A stretch of 64,000 nt of DNA from Conchocele bisecta (GCA_029237695.1 CM055271.1:80425488-80489487); one strand, 5' to 3'. Counted from the first letter of the stretch, positions 46,431 through 55,685 are shown. Program-made: numbers and translations. Notes: a model not told the origin generated them from the sequence alone.

Positions 46431-46865
46431 TTTAAGTTAGTGTATATGCTATAGACCCAACAATAGATAGTCATACCACTAATTATAAATATTATCTCAC
46501 GACTTGTTTGACTCTGTGAAGGTGTATACAAGTCACTCAATGTTGGTTCTCTCTGAAAAGATTGTAGATGTTGTGCACCTGTCACCGGTGCCGTAACAGC
46601 ATTATACTCCCTAATAGCTTCATCTACATCCTCAAACGTCTTAGCAGCGTGGTTATGCTTTCTAATTTCACTATTAATCCAGTCTAATCTCTCTGTTCTT
46701 TTTTTCTGCCCACTGTGCCTTTTGCAATTGCTATACGGCATTTTCATGCCTTTTGCGTTCTTCAATTGCATAATTATTCCCCAAAGAACTGAATAAGAAA
46801 TTACTCCCTGTAAACGCCAATGCATTCAATAAAGCGCCACCAACCATCATAGCTATTCCCGCCAT
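46382..46865 (-). pseudogene. Unknown membrane-type protein D of a small gene cluster, frameshifted
   Basis: Reading on the minus strand, an ATG at 46865 opens a frame with a hydrophobic Gly/Ala-rich start (MVGGALLNALAF) that stops at 46733-46731. The coding pattern continues in the overlapping frame open from 46825, with DWINSEIRKHNHAAKTFEDV, then EPTLSDLYTPS, then a hydrophobic segment REIIFIISGMTIYCWVY. The C-terminus is overrun by the (AT)n repeat. So one gene has been broken by at least one frameshift and lost its natural end. The IIxFIxGM hydrophobic motif also occurs in gene B of this cluster. No family was identified. The architecture fits small membrane or virion-associated proteins of Maverick-like or virus-like elements, which is inference. 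Confidence 0.5.
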
Positions 46866-46887
46866 TTTGTTTTATATAATAATTTTA

Positions 46888-47131
46888 TTACTTCAAACTA
46901 TTATCAGGAATTATACCTTGTTCAACAAGCATATCCCTAGTAGCAATAGCAAGCAAATCCAGTATCCAACATTAACATAGCCATAGTATAACCATCAAGT
47001 TGCAGTTTTGGCACTGCCTGTCTCATAATTGTATTCATTATCTGCGCATATCCGATTTCAAGCGCCGTTATTACAGCAGCATGATATGCAAGATTTCCTA
47101 TTATCTTTCCATCTGTTTTAATTGCCGTCAT
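46888..47131 (-). pseudogene. Unknown small protein C of the cluster, frameshifted
   Basis: Starts at ATG 47131, about 50 bases after gene B ends. It runs 64 codons (IGNLAYHAAVITALEIGYAQ, then MRQAVPKLQLDGYT) to a stop at 46937. A frame one base away stays open past that point to a TAA at 46888 and gives a helix-like end (TRDMLVEQGI), so a single-base change near 46965 probably split an ~80-residue protein. The predicted protein is mostly amphipathic helix. No homologue is recognised. Confidence 0.5.
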
Positions 47132-47179
47132 CTTTTTTATTTTACTTAATAATAAATGTAATGTAATTTAATTAATTGT

Positions 47180-47566
47180 TTACTCCATAATATGTGGATT
47201 GTGTTTTACATCACCGACACTAGGCATTTCAGGTTCTTTTGTTTCAATCTTATTTCGATTGAACAATTTACAGCCAAACACAATCCCACCAACTAAACTC
47301 ATTCCCGCTATAAAATATATTATATTCGAAGTTTCATAGACTTTCACTCTAACTGGTTCTTCAGGTGGTATGTCTACTTTTTTCTTATGTACCATATGTA
47401 ATAGACTTTCTTGTTTGGCTTTCCTAGCAGCAGCACCCATTTTACTGGCCTCAACCCTCTTTGGATTCTTTGCTGTTACTTGTTTAATCTCCTCTTTTCG
47501 TTCCGGAATTTCTTCATCAGGAATCTGTTGTGTGTTCTCCGTTTCCATTATCTTTATTTGAATCAT
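47180..47566 (-). CDS. Unknown single-pass membrane protein B of the cluster
   Basis: 128 codons from ATG 47566; an alternative ATG lies six codons in. Residues 1-80 are highly charged (PERKEEIKQV, then KMGAAARKAKQE). Residues 81-102 are one transmembrane segment (NIIYFIAGMSLVGGIVFGC), followed by a short polar tail. No signal peptide. The start overlaps the end of gene A by 50 bases in another frame, a compact arrangement unusual for animal genes but common in DNA viruses and Maverick-like elements. It shares the I-I-x-F-I-x-G-M-S/T membrane motif with gene D. Function unknown. Confidence 0.6.
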   Translation of the reverse strand: MIQIKIMETENTQQIPDEEIPERKEEIKQVTAKNPKRVEASKMGAAARKAKQESLLHMVHKKKVDIPPEEPVRVKVYETSNIIYFIAGMSLVGGIVFGCKLFNRNKIETKEPEMPSVGDVKHNPHIME

Positions 47567-48026
47567 TTATATTTTTAAATTGACAATATTTAAATGTTGT
47601 TATCACTGCAGTAATAGGTGCCAGAAATGCTCCAAACCTAAAATACAACTCACAACAAGTACTAGTCAAGGCATGGTCAACAAAGGGATCCCCTTCTAAA
47701 TCACCTACGAGTTTATCATGATTTCCTGCATGTATAGGCAAGATATTACCTGCAGCTAGAGCATACATATTCAAAATAGTATTAACAAGAGTTTTTGTCA
47801 TAGAAGCACCCAATCCACTTTCATATATGTTATACAATTTTAATATTTGTTCATTTGGTAACTCTTGTGAAATAGTCATATCTTTACCCAAATATTTAAC
47901 AGATTTCCCACCTGAAATAATCGAAGATAACCGTTGTTTTAAGTGATCATTATTTACTTCACATACAGCACTATCATTGGATACTTTATCATCACTTAGT
48001 TGTTCTATACGTTCCTCACAATTCAT
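47517..48026 (-). CDS. Unknown protein A of the cluster
   Basis: 169 codons from ATG 48026. Polar N-terminal half (NDHLKQRLSSIISGGKSVKY), central helical segment (MTKTLVNTILNMYALAAGN), and a hydrophobic segment near residues 130-150 (FGAFLAPITAVITTF) before a polar Asn/Asp-rich tail. There are no introns and no recognised domain. It is the first gene of four on the minus strand. A SINE begins 15 bases upstream of its start and may have removed earlier genes of the element. It is likely part of the same mobile or viral remnant as genes B-D. Confidence 0.6.
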   Translation of the reverse strand: MNCEERIEQLSDDKVSNDSAVCEVNNDHLKQRLSSIISGGKSVKYLGKDMTISQELPNEQILKLYNIYESGLGASMTKTLVNTILNMYALAAGNILPIHAGNHDKLVGDLEGDPFVDHALTSTCCELYFRFGAFLAPITAVITTFKYCQFKNINDSNKDNGNGEHTTDS

Positions 48027-48039
48027 TTTTATTTTCCAT

Positions 48040-48462
48040 AATAATTGTTTGTTTCTTTGTTTGTTTGTTTGTTTGTTTGTTTCTTGTTTGTTTGTTTGTT
48101 TGTGTGTTTGGGTTTAACGGCCAATCAACAGCTAAGGTCAAATATGTAATGCCTGGTCAATGGGCTTAGTACTAAATCCCATATATTACCTGGGGGTATC
48201 GAAAAATCAGAATATTTACAATAAAAATATATATATTCAGCCATGAAATCAAAATAATCCTGATCTGATGTCAGGTCTTCGCCACACCAGAATCACTTGG
48301 CCACCTACCAAAAGCAGTAGGATCAGTAATAATCTTACTACTTGTATAATAGGAATAACCCAATTCAACTCCCAGGTACACAAGAGATAAAGATGAAAAC
48401 GTACCTGAGGACCAAACCAGGAACATCGTGATTCCTATGTAATAAGGATGACCCTCTACGTA
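48040..48462 (-). mobile_element. SINE-like element, minus strand
   Basis: Reverse orientation: the (GTTT)n tail at 48041-48107, GGGTTTAACGGCCAATCAAC, TCGCCACACCAGAATCACTT and ACCTGAGGACCAAACCAGG are inverse to the copies at 22788 and 27818. It sits between gene A and the inverted duplication. Confidence 0.7.
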
Positions 48463-48670
48463 CTCTATCATAATTTTTATGGGTTTATTTGTCATTTATC
48501 TCGGGTGATAATGTCTGTTCATGATCGCATAGCACACAACAATGGCTCGCAATAATCAAATGCCTGATTTACAATGAAATGTCGCTAAACCAACACCCTG
48601 AACCTCCCAGGGTGTCCGATTTAGCTAGGTTCCAATGATGTACCAATACTTTCGTTAATTAAGTAAATTT

Positions 48671-49067
48671 AATTCAAAAACAATATTTTTTCCGACAATA
48701 TTAAATTAAAGGAAAATATAAGAATGGCATAGGGGAAAACGAGGTAGATGAGTTGTGGGAGGAGTTAAACAATGAAAAATTTTGGAAATTGCTAGATAGC
48801 TTGGAAATGATCTAACTAAGAAAATAAAAGTTAAATTTTGAAAATCGGTCCAGTATTTCTGAAATTCTAAAAAAAATCCCCATGTTAAATCCCCATAGAC
48901 ATCTTCACTCTGTGAAGATGTCTATGGCAGTATGGGGATTTAGCATGGGGAAATTGTTTTTTCGCAATAAAATCAATATTTGACCAAATTTCACGAAATA
49001 AAAAGAAGGCTCATTCTTAAATTTTCCTTTAATTTAATATTATCGGAAAAAATATTGTTTTTGAATT
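48671..49067. mobile_element. TIR element with 47-bp inverted ends
   Basis: Arms 48671-48717 and 49021-49067 are inverse copies with one mismatch (AACAATATTTTTTCCGA). The centre has a second hairpin, GACATCTTCACTCTGTGAAG. It is present in copy 2 of the inverted duplication but not in copy 1, so the insertion is younger than the duplication. Confidence 0.85.
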
Positions 49068-49656
49068 GTTTATATAGCCGTAACATTTTGGCAGCTTTCG
49101 CGAAACAGACAGTAGTGTTGATCCAGTAGCCTATTTCACCAACATTGCAAAGTATACTTATCTAGACTCCATATATTTGATGATTAAAAGTATGCAGAAT
49201 TATTATACAGACTTTATTGCATTATTACAGCCATTTTGGCTGTGATATTGTAATAAATTCAGTATAGTAAAAATTAATAAATTTATCCTTAAATAGAAAA
49301 TTTCTCCCTCAAAGTATACTTCGCGCAATCTGATCCGGGCCTGCATTATTTGCCAGTTTCATAGTTTCACATATATTAATGTTATTATAATCAGTGTAGG
49401 CATGCAGTCTGATCTGGGTCTACTCTGTTCGCAAAATGCAATGTAATGCTATTCAGTAAGAAATAAACGCTGAAAAACAGCATAGGACAGGGTCTCTATA
49501 AAAAGATTTGTAAAGGGAAATAACTAGCTGCGATCCCTATTTGAGCCCTTAAAACCATATTGTAGGGTAGTCGTAAATGTGACTGGAGCAATGGGGCTTA
49601 TGGGAATTTGGACCAGTGTACTATTTATCAAATAGCACACATATGTACAAGCATAA

Positions 49657-50038
49657 GGACCCGTTATATACCTGATCCAAGGGCGGATTCACGTCAGGGA
49701 AAATCCTATAAGATAGTTTTGCTCTAAAATGCGCCAAAACGCAGCAAAATGGGGTGTATATATCAAAAATATTCCGGAGGGCATACCGCCAGTCACCCTA
49801 CAAGCAGTCTCCCGAGTTGTCATTTCGTGGGAACGAATAGTTAATTCGAGGGAAATAATTGTTATATCGTGGAAACGAATTGTTAATTCGTGGGAACGAA
49901 TTGTTAAATTGAGGGAACAAATTGTTATTCCGTGGGAACGAATTGTTAATTCGAGGGAACTAATTGTTATTTCGTGGGAACGAATTAATAAGAAAATTCC
50001 ATGTACCCTGAGGGGCTCCGTAGGTATATAACGGGCCC
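49657..50038. mobile_element. TIR element carrying the 21-bp array, inverted copy
   Basis: Ends GGACCCGTTATATACCT and AGGTATATAACGGGCCC. The array of CGTGGGAACGAATTGTTAAT units is at 49815-49995. Partner of 6878-7261. Confidence 0.75.
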
Positions 50039-50112
50039 ATTAATTATTTCCGGTATGCTTGCATTTGGAGCTTTAACTCAGTATGCACAACGTGTTATTT
50101 ATTTCAGAGACA

Positions 50113-51108
50113 TCATCTCAGACATTTTCTGGAAAAATAAATATTAATTCACCATTACCCCACGCAATGATTGGCATTATTATGCTTTTTATATCAGACA
50201 TAAATTTCCACAATGATATCAGGGGCGATAACCGTGTTTCCTTAAAATGTTAACGGACATTATTATTTATTCTCCGTATTTATTTTTTGATGTGCAATGA
50301 TGATATTTTATAATCTGTTGAAAATATTATATATTTTCAGGTGACACATTTAATTAGTATAAAAAAATAAAAACTATCATGCCTCATTTGCATATCAAAA
50401 TAACATTATACCACCGCGCGTCACTATCAGTAAAATAAATATTAACTAACTGCTTATATCTGTATAGGGGACACTCTTAATTTTTAAAACTAGTGGAATA
50501 CCAGTTAAAGGTACATGTCCACTCACTCAGTAGGCACAAAATGTTCTTTATAGGAATTTAATAAGTGTATAATTGTGTCACTATTCCACTAGTCCTAAAA
50601 ATTACAGATTAAAAAGTATGATCATTGCACATAACAAAATAAATACAGAGAATAAATAGCCATGCTACTGCGACAAACGTCCACAAACTTGGGAAGTTTC
50701 TAAGGCTAGAGTACATGTATCAGGTAGTAGGTACAGATCATAGTGTGTGGTCTATGTACCGTGTCAGTTATTTGATGTTGGAAGTGATAACTTGACAGTA
50801 GTCGCGCACTATATTGACATCAGTGGGTATAGTATTACGTCATGGTCACACACACTGTGCTTGGCTGGATACCCCGGACTAGCGTACACACGGCAGAGAA
50901 GTATGTACTGTAGCCGGTGTAATACGTGTAGCTGATTTCGCACTATTCCTCCAGCATCTTTATAGTAAGACGGTATAAGGAAATGCTAATTCAGCACACA
51001 TAGGAATATGCGAATGATAGTAGGAAATGATCATGCCAGGGTATATGTAGTATTAGGGGTTTGGTGATTACCGATTTCAGTGTTAGCAAAGATACAACTT
51101 GTTAAAAC
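50113..51108. other. Rearranged TTAA-element pieces, then unique DNA
   Basis: 50113-50510 carries the body of a TTAA-flanked TIR element without its left end. 50513-50610 holds a left end fused directly to inverted right-end sequence. 50650-51108 is unique-looking. A short frame at 50750-50933 (HYIDISGYSITSW) has no supporting evidence. Confidence 0.5.
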
Positions 51109-52182
51109 AAGCTTTGTTAAGGCTTTGTTGGTGGCCAGAGCATGGGAAGACTGACGCGCATATTCTTGAATGCCAGTGCTCGAGTATATAAATGCCTGAC
51201 GCATAATATCGAATGCCAGGGCACAAGTTTATGAATGCGTTACTCCATGTGCAGCAACTGAAATAGAGTTGTTTGGTTTGCTGTTGTGAGTGCAAATGTG
51301 CACTTAGATCACAGGATGGGGATCATTGGTTAGGGAGGTGCAACATGTCCAAACCATAAGAGTGGTACCCATCTCACCTGTATGCGGTAAGGTGTATTAA
51401 CCAACCCAGATGCAAAGCGATGCGGATTGGCGACCATTGAGCTTGTCGCCAAGCGGCTTGTTTAGCCGAGTAGCATTACTATTATATATATCTTGGTCTG
51501 CATATAGAGGCTAATTCTGTCCAGGAGCATGAGAATGCATGGCCTCCATCCCTCGTGTATGGGGTAAGGGGTAGTTACCAACCCAGAGGCTTGATCGGCA
51601 CCATCGCAAAGCGATGTGGATAGTCGCAAAGCGACTATGAGCTTGTGGCAAAGCAGCAAGTATTGCCGAATAGCACACCCCAGAAAATGAGAGTGGTAGG
51701 CTAGACGAAATATTTCATCCCTCGTGTATGGGGTAAGGGGTAGTTACCAACCCAGAGGCTTGATCGGCACCATCGCAAAGCGATGTGGATAGTCGCAAAG
51801 CGACTATGAGCTTGTGGCAAAGCAGCAAGTATTGCCGAATAGCACACCCCAGAAAATGAGAGTGGTAGGCCGATCAAGCATCTGGGTTGGTTAATACACC
51901 TTACCGCATACAGTTGAGATGGGTACCACTCTTATGGTTTGGACATGTTGCACCTCCCTAACCAATGATCCCCATCCTGTGACCTAAGTGCACATTTGCA
52001 CTCACAACAGCAAACCAAACAACTCTATTTCAGTTGCTGCACATGGAGTAACGCATTCATAAACTTGTGCCCTGGTATTCGATATTATGCGTCAGGCATT
52101 TATATACTCGAGCACTGGCATTCAAGATTATGCGCGTCAGTCTTCCCATGCTCTGGCCACCAACAAAGCCTTAACAAAGCTT
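51109..52182. repeat. Large inverted repeat with 305-bp arms
   Basis: Arms 51109-51413 and 51878-52182 are nearly identical reverse complements, running from AAGCTTTGTTAAGGC to CCAACCCAGATGC. The 464-bp centre holds tandem 169-bp units. Frames seen on both arms are the same sequence read twice and are not separate genes. High arm identity implies a recent origin or gene conversion. Confidence 0.9.
51548..51871. repeat. Tandem 169-bp units inside the inverted repeat
   Basis: ATCCCTCGTGTATGGGGTAA starts at 51548 and again at 51717. Each unit contains GCAAAGCGATGTGGATAGTC, GCAAAGCGACTATGAGCTTG and TGGCAAAGCAGCAAG, small stem-loops around repeated GCAAAGCG. The first, shorter relative is at 51411-51475. 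Confidence 0.85.
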
Positions 52183-52770
52183 TCAAGATGATTGTGTTAC
52201 TCGTACTGTGCATACATGAAATTCTCCTCCTGTAGGTTTAAAAGCACAACGGATGTTGGATAGAATATTTCAAAACTAGTGCGTTGTGCATGTTATGCAT
52301 ACTTGAATAGTCGTTGTCCATGCGTGACTTGAGTATTTATGATTAACAGTATGTAATTTATTTGTTTTTTTTTCTTCAGATTATTGATTTGACACCTAGC
52401 TGTGTTTTACATAACATTTTACAGGTACAACCTGCATACAAGTCGTGCAGGCTGACTAATGATTCAGAGCTCAATGCCAAAGACAGTTTATAGTGAGATG
52501 TCCCACTCCTTTTGAATAAAGTTGGGGGTGTGTTGTGTATTTGCCCTTTCAGATCGCTGATTGTCAGGCTAGATACGCACCTGGCTGATCCAAGTTGTGG
52601 TTACTCAAGCGTTTCCACGTGCACGCTTACATTGTGCTGATTTACTGGCGTGGTCAAAACTGTCATTTCCCTACACAGCGAGCATTGAATGTACACGGAC
52701 AATTCTAGGTAGGTTTTAGCTATGTTATTCCTACTGTAAACTTGTGTACACGCTGCCCCATGTTGTTTCA
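52183..52770. other. Unique non-coding stretch
   Basis: No repeat or gene recognised. It could be intronic if the candidate exon that follows is real. Confidence 0.35.
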
Positions 52771-52980
52771 GGGTCCAGGTCCAGATACTTATCCCGCTGC
52801 GTAACCAGTGCCCATTTACCCGTTCTCCGTGCGAGCCATTCTGACCCTACCGCCGTACCCAAAGGATTCAAGGTGTTCCTGAATACCTCCGGCTATATAC
52901 AGGTACCGTGCTCGTATTATGTAGTCATGGAAAAACACCCTAACACGTTAGTGCCCGAAGCCGAGATAAAATACAAATAA
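52771..52980 (+). CDS. Candidate terminal exon (weak)
   Basis: A pyrimidine-rich CATGTTGTTTCAG acceptor-like site at 52758-52770 precedes a frame open to TAA at 52978-52980 (HLPVLRASHSDPTAVPKGFK, then NTSGYIQVPCSYYVV). AATAAA overlaps the stop. The frame is less AT-rich than its surroundings. No donor exon was identified upstream and no family is recognised, so it may be chance. Confidence 0.25.
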   Translation, partial: GSRSRYLSRCVTSAHLPVLRASHSDPTAVPKGFKVFLNTSGYIQVPCSYYVVMEKHPNTLVPEAEIKYK

Positions 52981-53530
52981 AACGTAAACGCGGCCATTGC
53001 TATTATTGGAAGAAACGGAAGTGGCGCCAATTCCTTGCGCATGTCAGAGAAGTACAAAATATATACAAATGTAAATAAAATGTAAACCAGTAAATAACAC
53101 TTTTTAATATAAAGACATATATGGGGTAAAAACACAGTCGAATTGAAGTTCAATGGGTAAACGTCTGTAAACGTTATTAACATTACAAAATATACAGGTT
53201 TTCGTTAAAAAAAACTACCTTTAAAGTAATTCTGCCTAATTTTGGTTTTGTATATATTTCAAATATACAGCGTGCAAATTCAAGACGTCACAAATACATA
53301 ATTATACATTTTTAAATGAAATGGTTGATATTGTTACCGAAAAATACCTCCAGGGAATCTATCAGACCCATAATCAATACAGTTCTGCACGTAAACAGCA
53401 AATTATAGCCATGCTAAAATTAGGCAGACCGGAAATTGTCTGCCTAAAATGCAGGTCTGCCTAATGTGGGTTATAATATACTTCGGGTCTGCCTAAGTCG
53501 TATATTAGATTTGTATATATATATATATAT
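52981..53530. repeat. Second GTCTGCCTAATG motif cluster plus (TA)n
   Basis: TCTGCCTAATTTTGGTTTTG lies near 53231. ATTAGGCAGACC, GTCTGCCTAAAATG, GTCTGCCTAATG and GTCTGCCTAAG lie between 53419 and 53500, followed by (TA)n at 53514-53534. It is the same motif and same AT ending as 46110-46430. Confidence 0.6.
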
Positions 53531-53534
53531 ATAT

Positions 53535-54130
53535 AAACGCATGTGCTCATACACCCATTTTGATGTCTTATGAATTCCCAACATTCCACAGTGTCGCTGG
53601 CGATACTGTGGTATGTATTTTTCTATATTGTAGGACTCGGGAAGATAACCCACGCTACATAATTAATGACAATCCTATGGTAATGTATTTCCCTTCATGT
53701 ATAACTTAATTAGATTGATAAACATACGTAGGTATATCTATCTTATCTATGTGTGTGTACGTTTATAGATACTGACTGTTTACTTGGGTAGTTATTCGAT
53801 TACAACTTGCATGTAACATATCGTCCCCATTATCTATACATAACTTGATACTGCCTCGGTCTCCATAAGACCATAGAAAGTTAATTATTAGATTTTCATC
53901 CGAATTTGACTTAAAATTATGGCTTTCGTACAAACAACTATGTAATTGTGTACAACAAGCATTATTTTGATAAATCTCTAGTCTCAAAGGCTGAGAAATT
54001 TAAAATTTTAAACTGGTTTTACGCCTTTTAAACAAAGTACAAAACTATATAGTGCTTTGGTACTAAGCTATATGGTTTAGTACTAAATACAGTACTTTGG
54101 TACTCAACTTCGATTTTATGTCACAGGAGC
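53535..54130. other. Non-coding stretch, no gene seen
   Basis: Contains short GGTACTAAG/TTTAGTACTAAAT repeats near 54058-54105. Nothing else recognised. Confidence 0.4.
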
Positions 54131-54139
54131 CCCATAATT

Positions 54140-54352
54140 TGTATATATGGCGCTCTGCCTGTTGCTAATGACATTTACATGAGGGATCGTATCTCGTTAT
54201 CTCCCTTTGATCTTATTTATAGACATCCTGTCAAACATGAAAATTCAATCGCATTTATCTCGATGTAAATATTCCGTTCTGATTTTGGGATTTTCCCCTC
54301 AATGCAGCAGGTTAAAATGGGATCGAACCCGTTTGCCCGGCCTTACATAACG
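54140..54352 (+). mobile_element. SINE-like 3' part, truncated before the tail
   Basis: Close copy of 19376-19560, including its upstream flank (GGCGCTCTGCCTGTTGCTAA). It breaks off after CCCGGCCTTACATAA, before the usual GATAGGCCGTTAAAC. Confidence 0.65.
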
Positions 54353-55299
54353 TTGTGTTTTTATTTTTTGTTCGGCTAACTAATTGTCTCGGACTTCAGC
54401 CAGACCTGTGTCACGTAGCAAACATCGGCACAATCGTATATTAACTTTAAGCCGGTATGCGGCGATAGTACCTATGCGCTACCCAAAGCAAGTCAATGAG
54501 TGTATCTGCTATTGACAAGCCCAGGAAAGTCGTTCCCTTGTCTACCAATAATAGTAACATCATAATATATTATTATCAAAATACAGTCTGTACACACGAC
54601 CACAGAAAGGGTTATAACAAAACAAATAGGTGTGTAATAATATTATACCGACAACTTTATTATGGAAATTTGATATTATAATTATTTATTTATAACATAA
54701 AACTGTCTACATATATGCAATGTGACTCAAAAACAAATCAAAGGTGCATGGCTATAAGATAAAAATAAAAAATATGGATTATCAGCCAGTGTAATTGACA
54801 AGCTCTGTGCATGAATTATATTAGGTTCCCATAGCAACCACTCACAACACATGTACAAAACAAACCAAAACCACTTCGCTGTCAATATCATATTTGTCAC
54901 ATGAGGAATTGAGCACAATAATTTAAATTACATTTCTAGTTGCAAAACGAAACCATCACAAAAGTGAATCCGCAACGCAACTGTTCCAAATATGTGTAAT
55001 AGGGTGTATTATAGATAAAATTAGTAACTATATTATGTTTAAAAATGGATTAACAGTAGATACGGTGGTACAATGCCATGTGAACAAAAAATAATAATGG
55101 TTAAAGATGGTCAATCGAAGTTAGTATTTGAAAATGTACAATGTTAGCAGGAGTTGTATGTTGTATTGTCAACATTTACGGTGAGTAGTATTGTAAATTA
55201 GCATACTGTATATCAGGTGGTTAGGATTGAAATAGGTTTTAAATGATGGAACAATCACGTTACTAACTCACATCATAGATTATAATATATTGTATGTTA
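54353..55299. other. Non-coding stretch before the miniature LTR element
   Basis: AT-rich, with no gene or repeat recognised. A few short open frames (e.g. IMVKDGQSKLVFENV near 55100) are too small to support. Confidence 0.4.
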
Positions 55300-55432
55300 T
55301 GTAGTGTTCGATGTGGTGTTGAGACATGATCGCCCGGTTAGCTCAGTTGGTAAGAGCGCCGTGCTAGTGTTACGGGGGTCGTGGGTTCAAACCCCACATC
55401 GGGCGACACTTTTTCCCCTCGGAAATACTTCA
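55300..55432 (+). repeat. Left LTR of the miniature element
   Basis: 133 bp, TG...CA. Differs from the right LTR only at one anticodon-stem position (C here, T at the matching site in 55545-55677). Confidence 0.8.
55332..55405 (+). tRNA. tRNA-like cloverleaf in the left LTR (anticodon AGT; Ile-like body)
   Basis: Acceptor GCCCGGT pairs with ATCGGGC (7 bp, one G-U). D arm GCTC/GAGC. Anticodon stem CCGTG/TACGG with loop CTAGTGT (AGT at positions 34-36, which would read Thr ACU). Variable loop GGGTC. T arm GTGGG/CCCAC with loop TTCAAAC. The A box TAGCTCAGTTGG and B box GGTTCAAACC fit pol III promoters. The 5' half resembles metazoan tRNA-Ile(AAT), so the identity is ambiguous. No CCA is encoded; G follows the acceptor. 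Transcription is plausible from an internal promoter. A TTTTT run at 55410-55414, five bases past the cloverleaf, would serve as a terminator. Confidence 0.6.
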
Positions 55433-55433
55433 A

Positions 55434-55451
55434 TGGTGTCAGAAGTAAACA
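55434..55451 (+). promoter_or_regulatory. Primer binding site of the miniature element (tRNA-Leu type)
   Basis: TGGTGTCAGAAGT begins one base after the left LTR. It is complementary to ACTTCTGACA+CCA, the 3' end of common metazoan tRNA-Leu. Match length is 13. Confidence 0.7.
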
Positions 55452-55533
55452 GGATTGTGCCTGGGTGTACTTTGGGTTGCAGGCTATACTCCTCATGAAG
55501 CTGTGAGGTTGATGCCTGGTTCCCAAATATAAT

Positions 55534-55544
55534 AAGGGGAGGAG
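55534..55544 (+). promoter_or_regulatory. Polypurine tract of the miniature element
   Basis: AAGGGGAGGAG abuts the right LTR, as needed for plus-strand priming. Confidence 0.7.
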
Positions 55545-55677
55545 TGTAGTGTTCGATGTGGTGTTGAGACATGATCGCCCGGTTAGCTCAGTTGGTAAGA
55601 GCGCTGTGCTAGTGTTACGGGGGTCGTGGGTTCAAACCCCACATCGGGCGACACTTTTTCCCCTCGGAAATACTTCA
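55545..55677 (+). repeat. Right LTR of the miniature element
   Basis: 133 bp, one substitution from the left LTR. It ends eight bases before the left LTR of the adjacent Gypsy-type element. Confidence 0.8.
55577..55650 (+). tRNA. tRNA-like cloverleaf in the right LTR
   Basis: Same as 55332-55405, except CTGTG in the anticodon stem, which replaces a C-G by a U-G pair and still folds. Both boxes are intact, with a TTTTT run just downstream. Confidence 0.6.
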
Positions 55678-55685
55678 AATGTAAT

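Larger units (their letters stand above)
48467..50112. repeat. Inverted segmental duplication, copy 2
   Basis: Reverse-complement match to 6788-8502. It lacks the small insertion seen near 7740-7820 of copy 1, and contains an extra TIR element at 48671-49067. Confidence 0.85.
55300..55677 (+). mobile_element. Miniature LTR retrotransposon (TRIM-like) with a tRNA-like gene in each LTR
   Basis: Two 133-bp direct repeats (55300-55432 and 55545-55677, one difference) begin TGTAGTG and end TACTTCA. Directly after the left repeat is TGGTGTCAGAAGT, which fits the 3' end of tRNA-Leu as a primer binding site. Directly before the right repeat is AAGGGGAGGAG, a polypurine tract. The 112-bp interior has no coding capacity, so movement would depend on another element's enzymes. 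Each LTR contains a tRNA-like cloverleaf. LTR near-identity implies recent insertion. No target duplication is visible: the left flank is TGTTA and the right is AATGT. The closest known analogy is the plant Cassandra elements (5S rRNA in the LTR). I know of no confirmed counterpart with tRNA, but could not search. Confidence 0.8.

Noticed and set aside
51083..52235. The same ~70-residue peptide on both strands
   Set aside because: It is the two arms of the inverted repeat read twice. No independent coding evidence.
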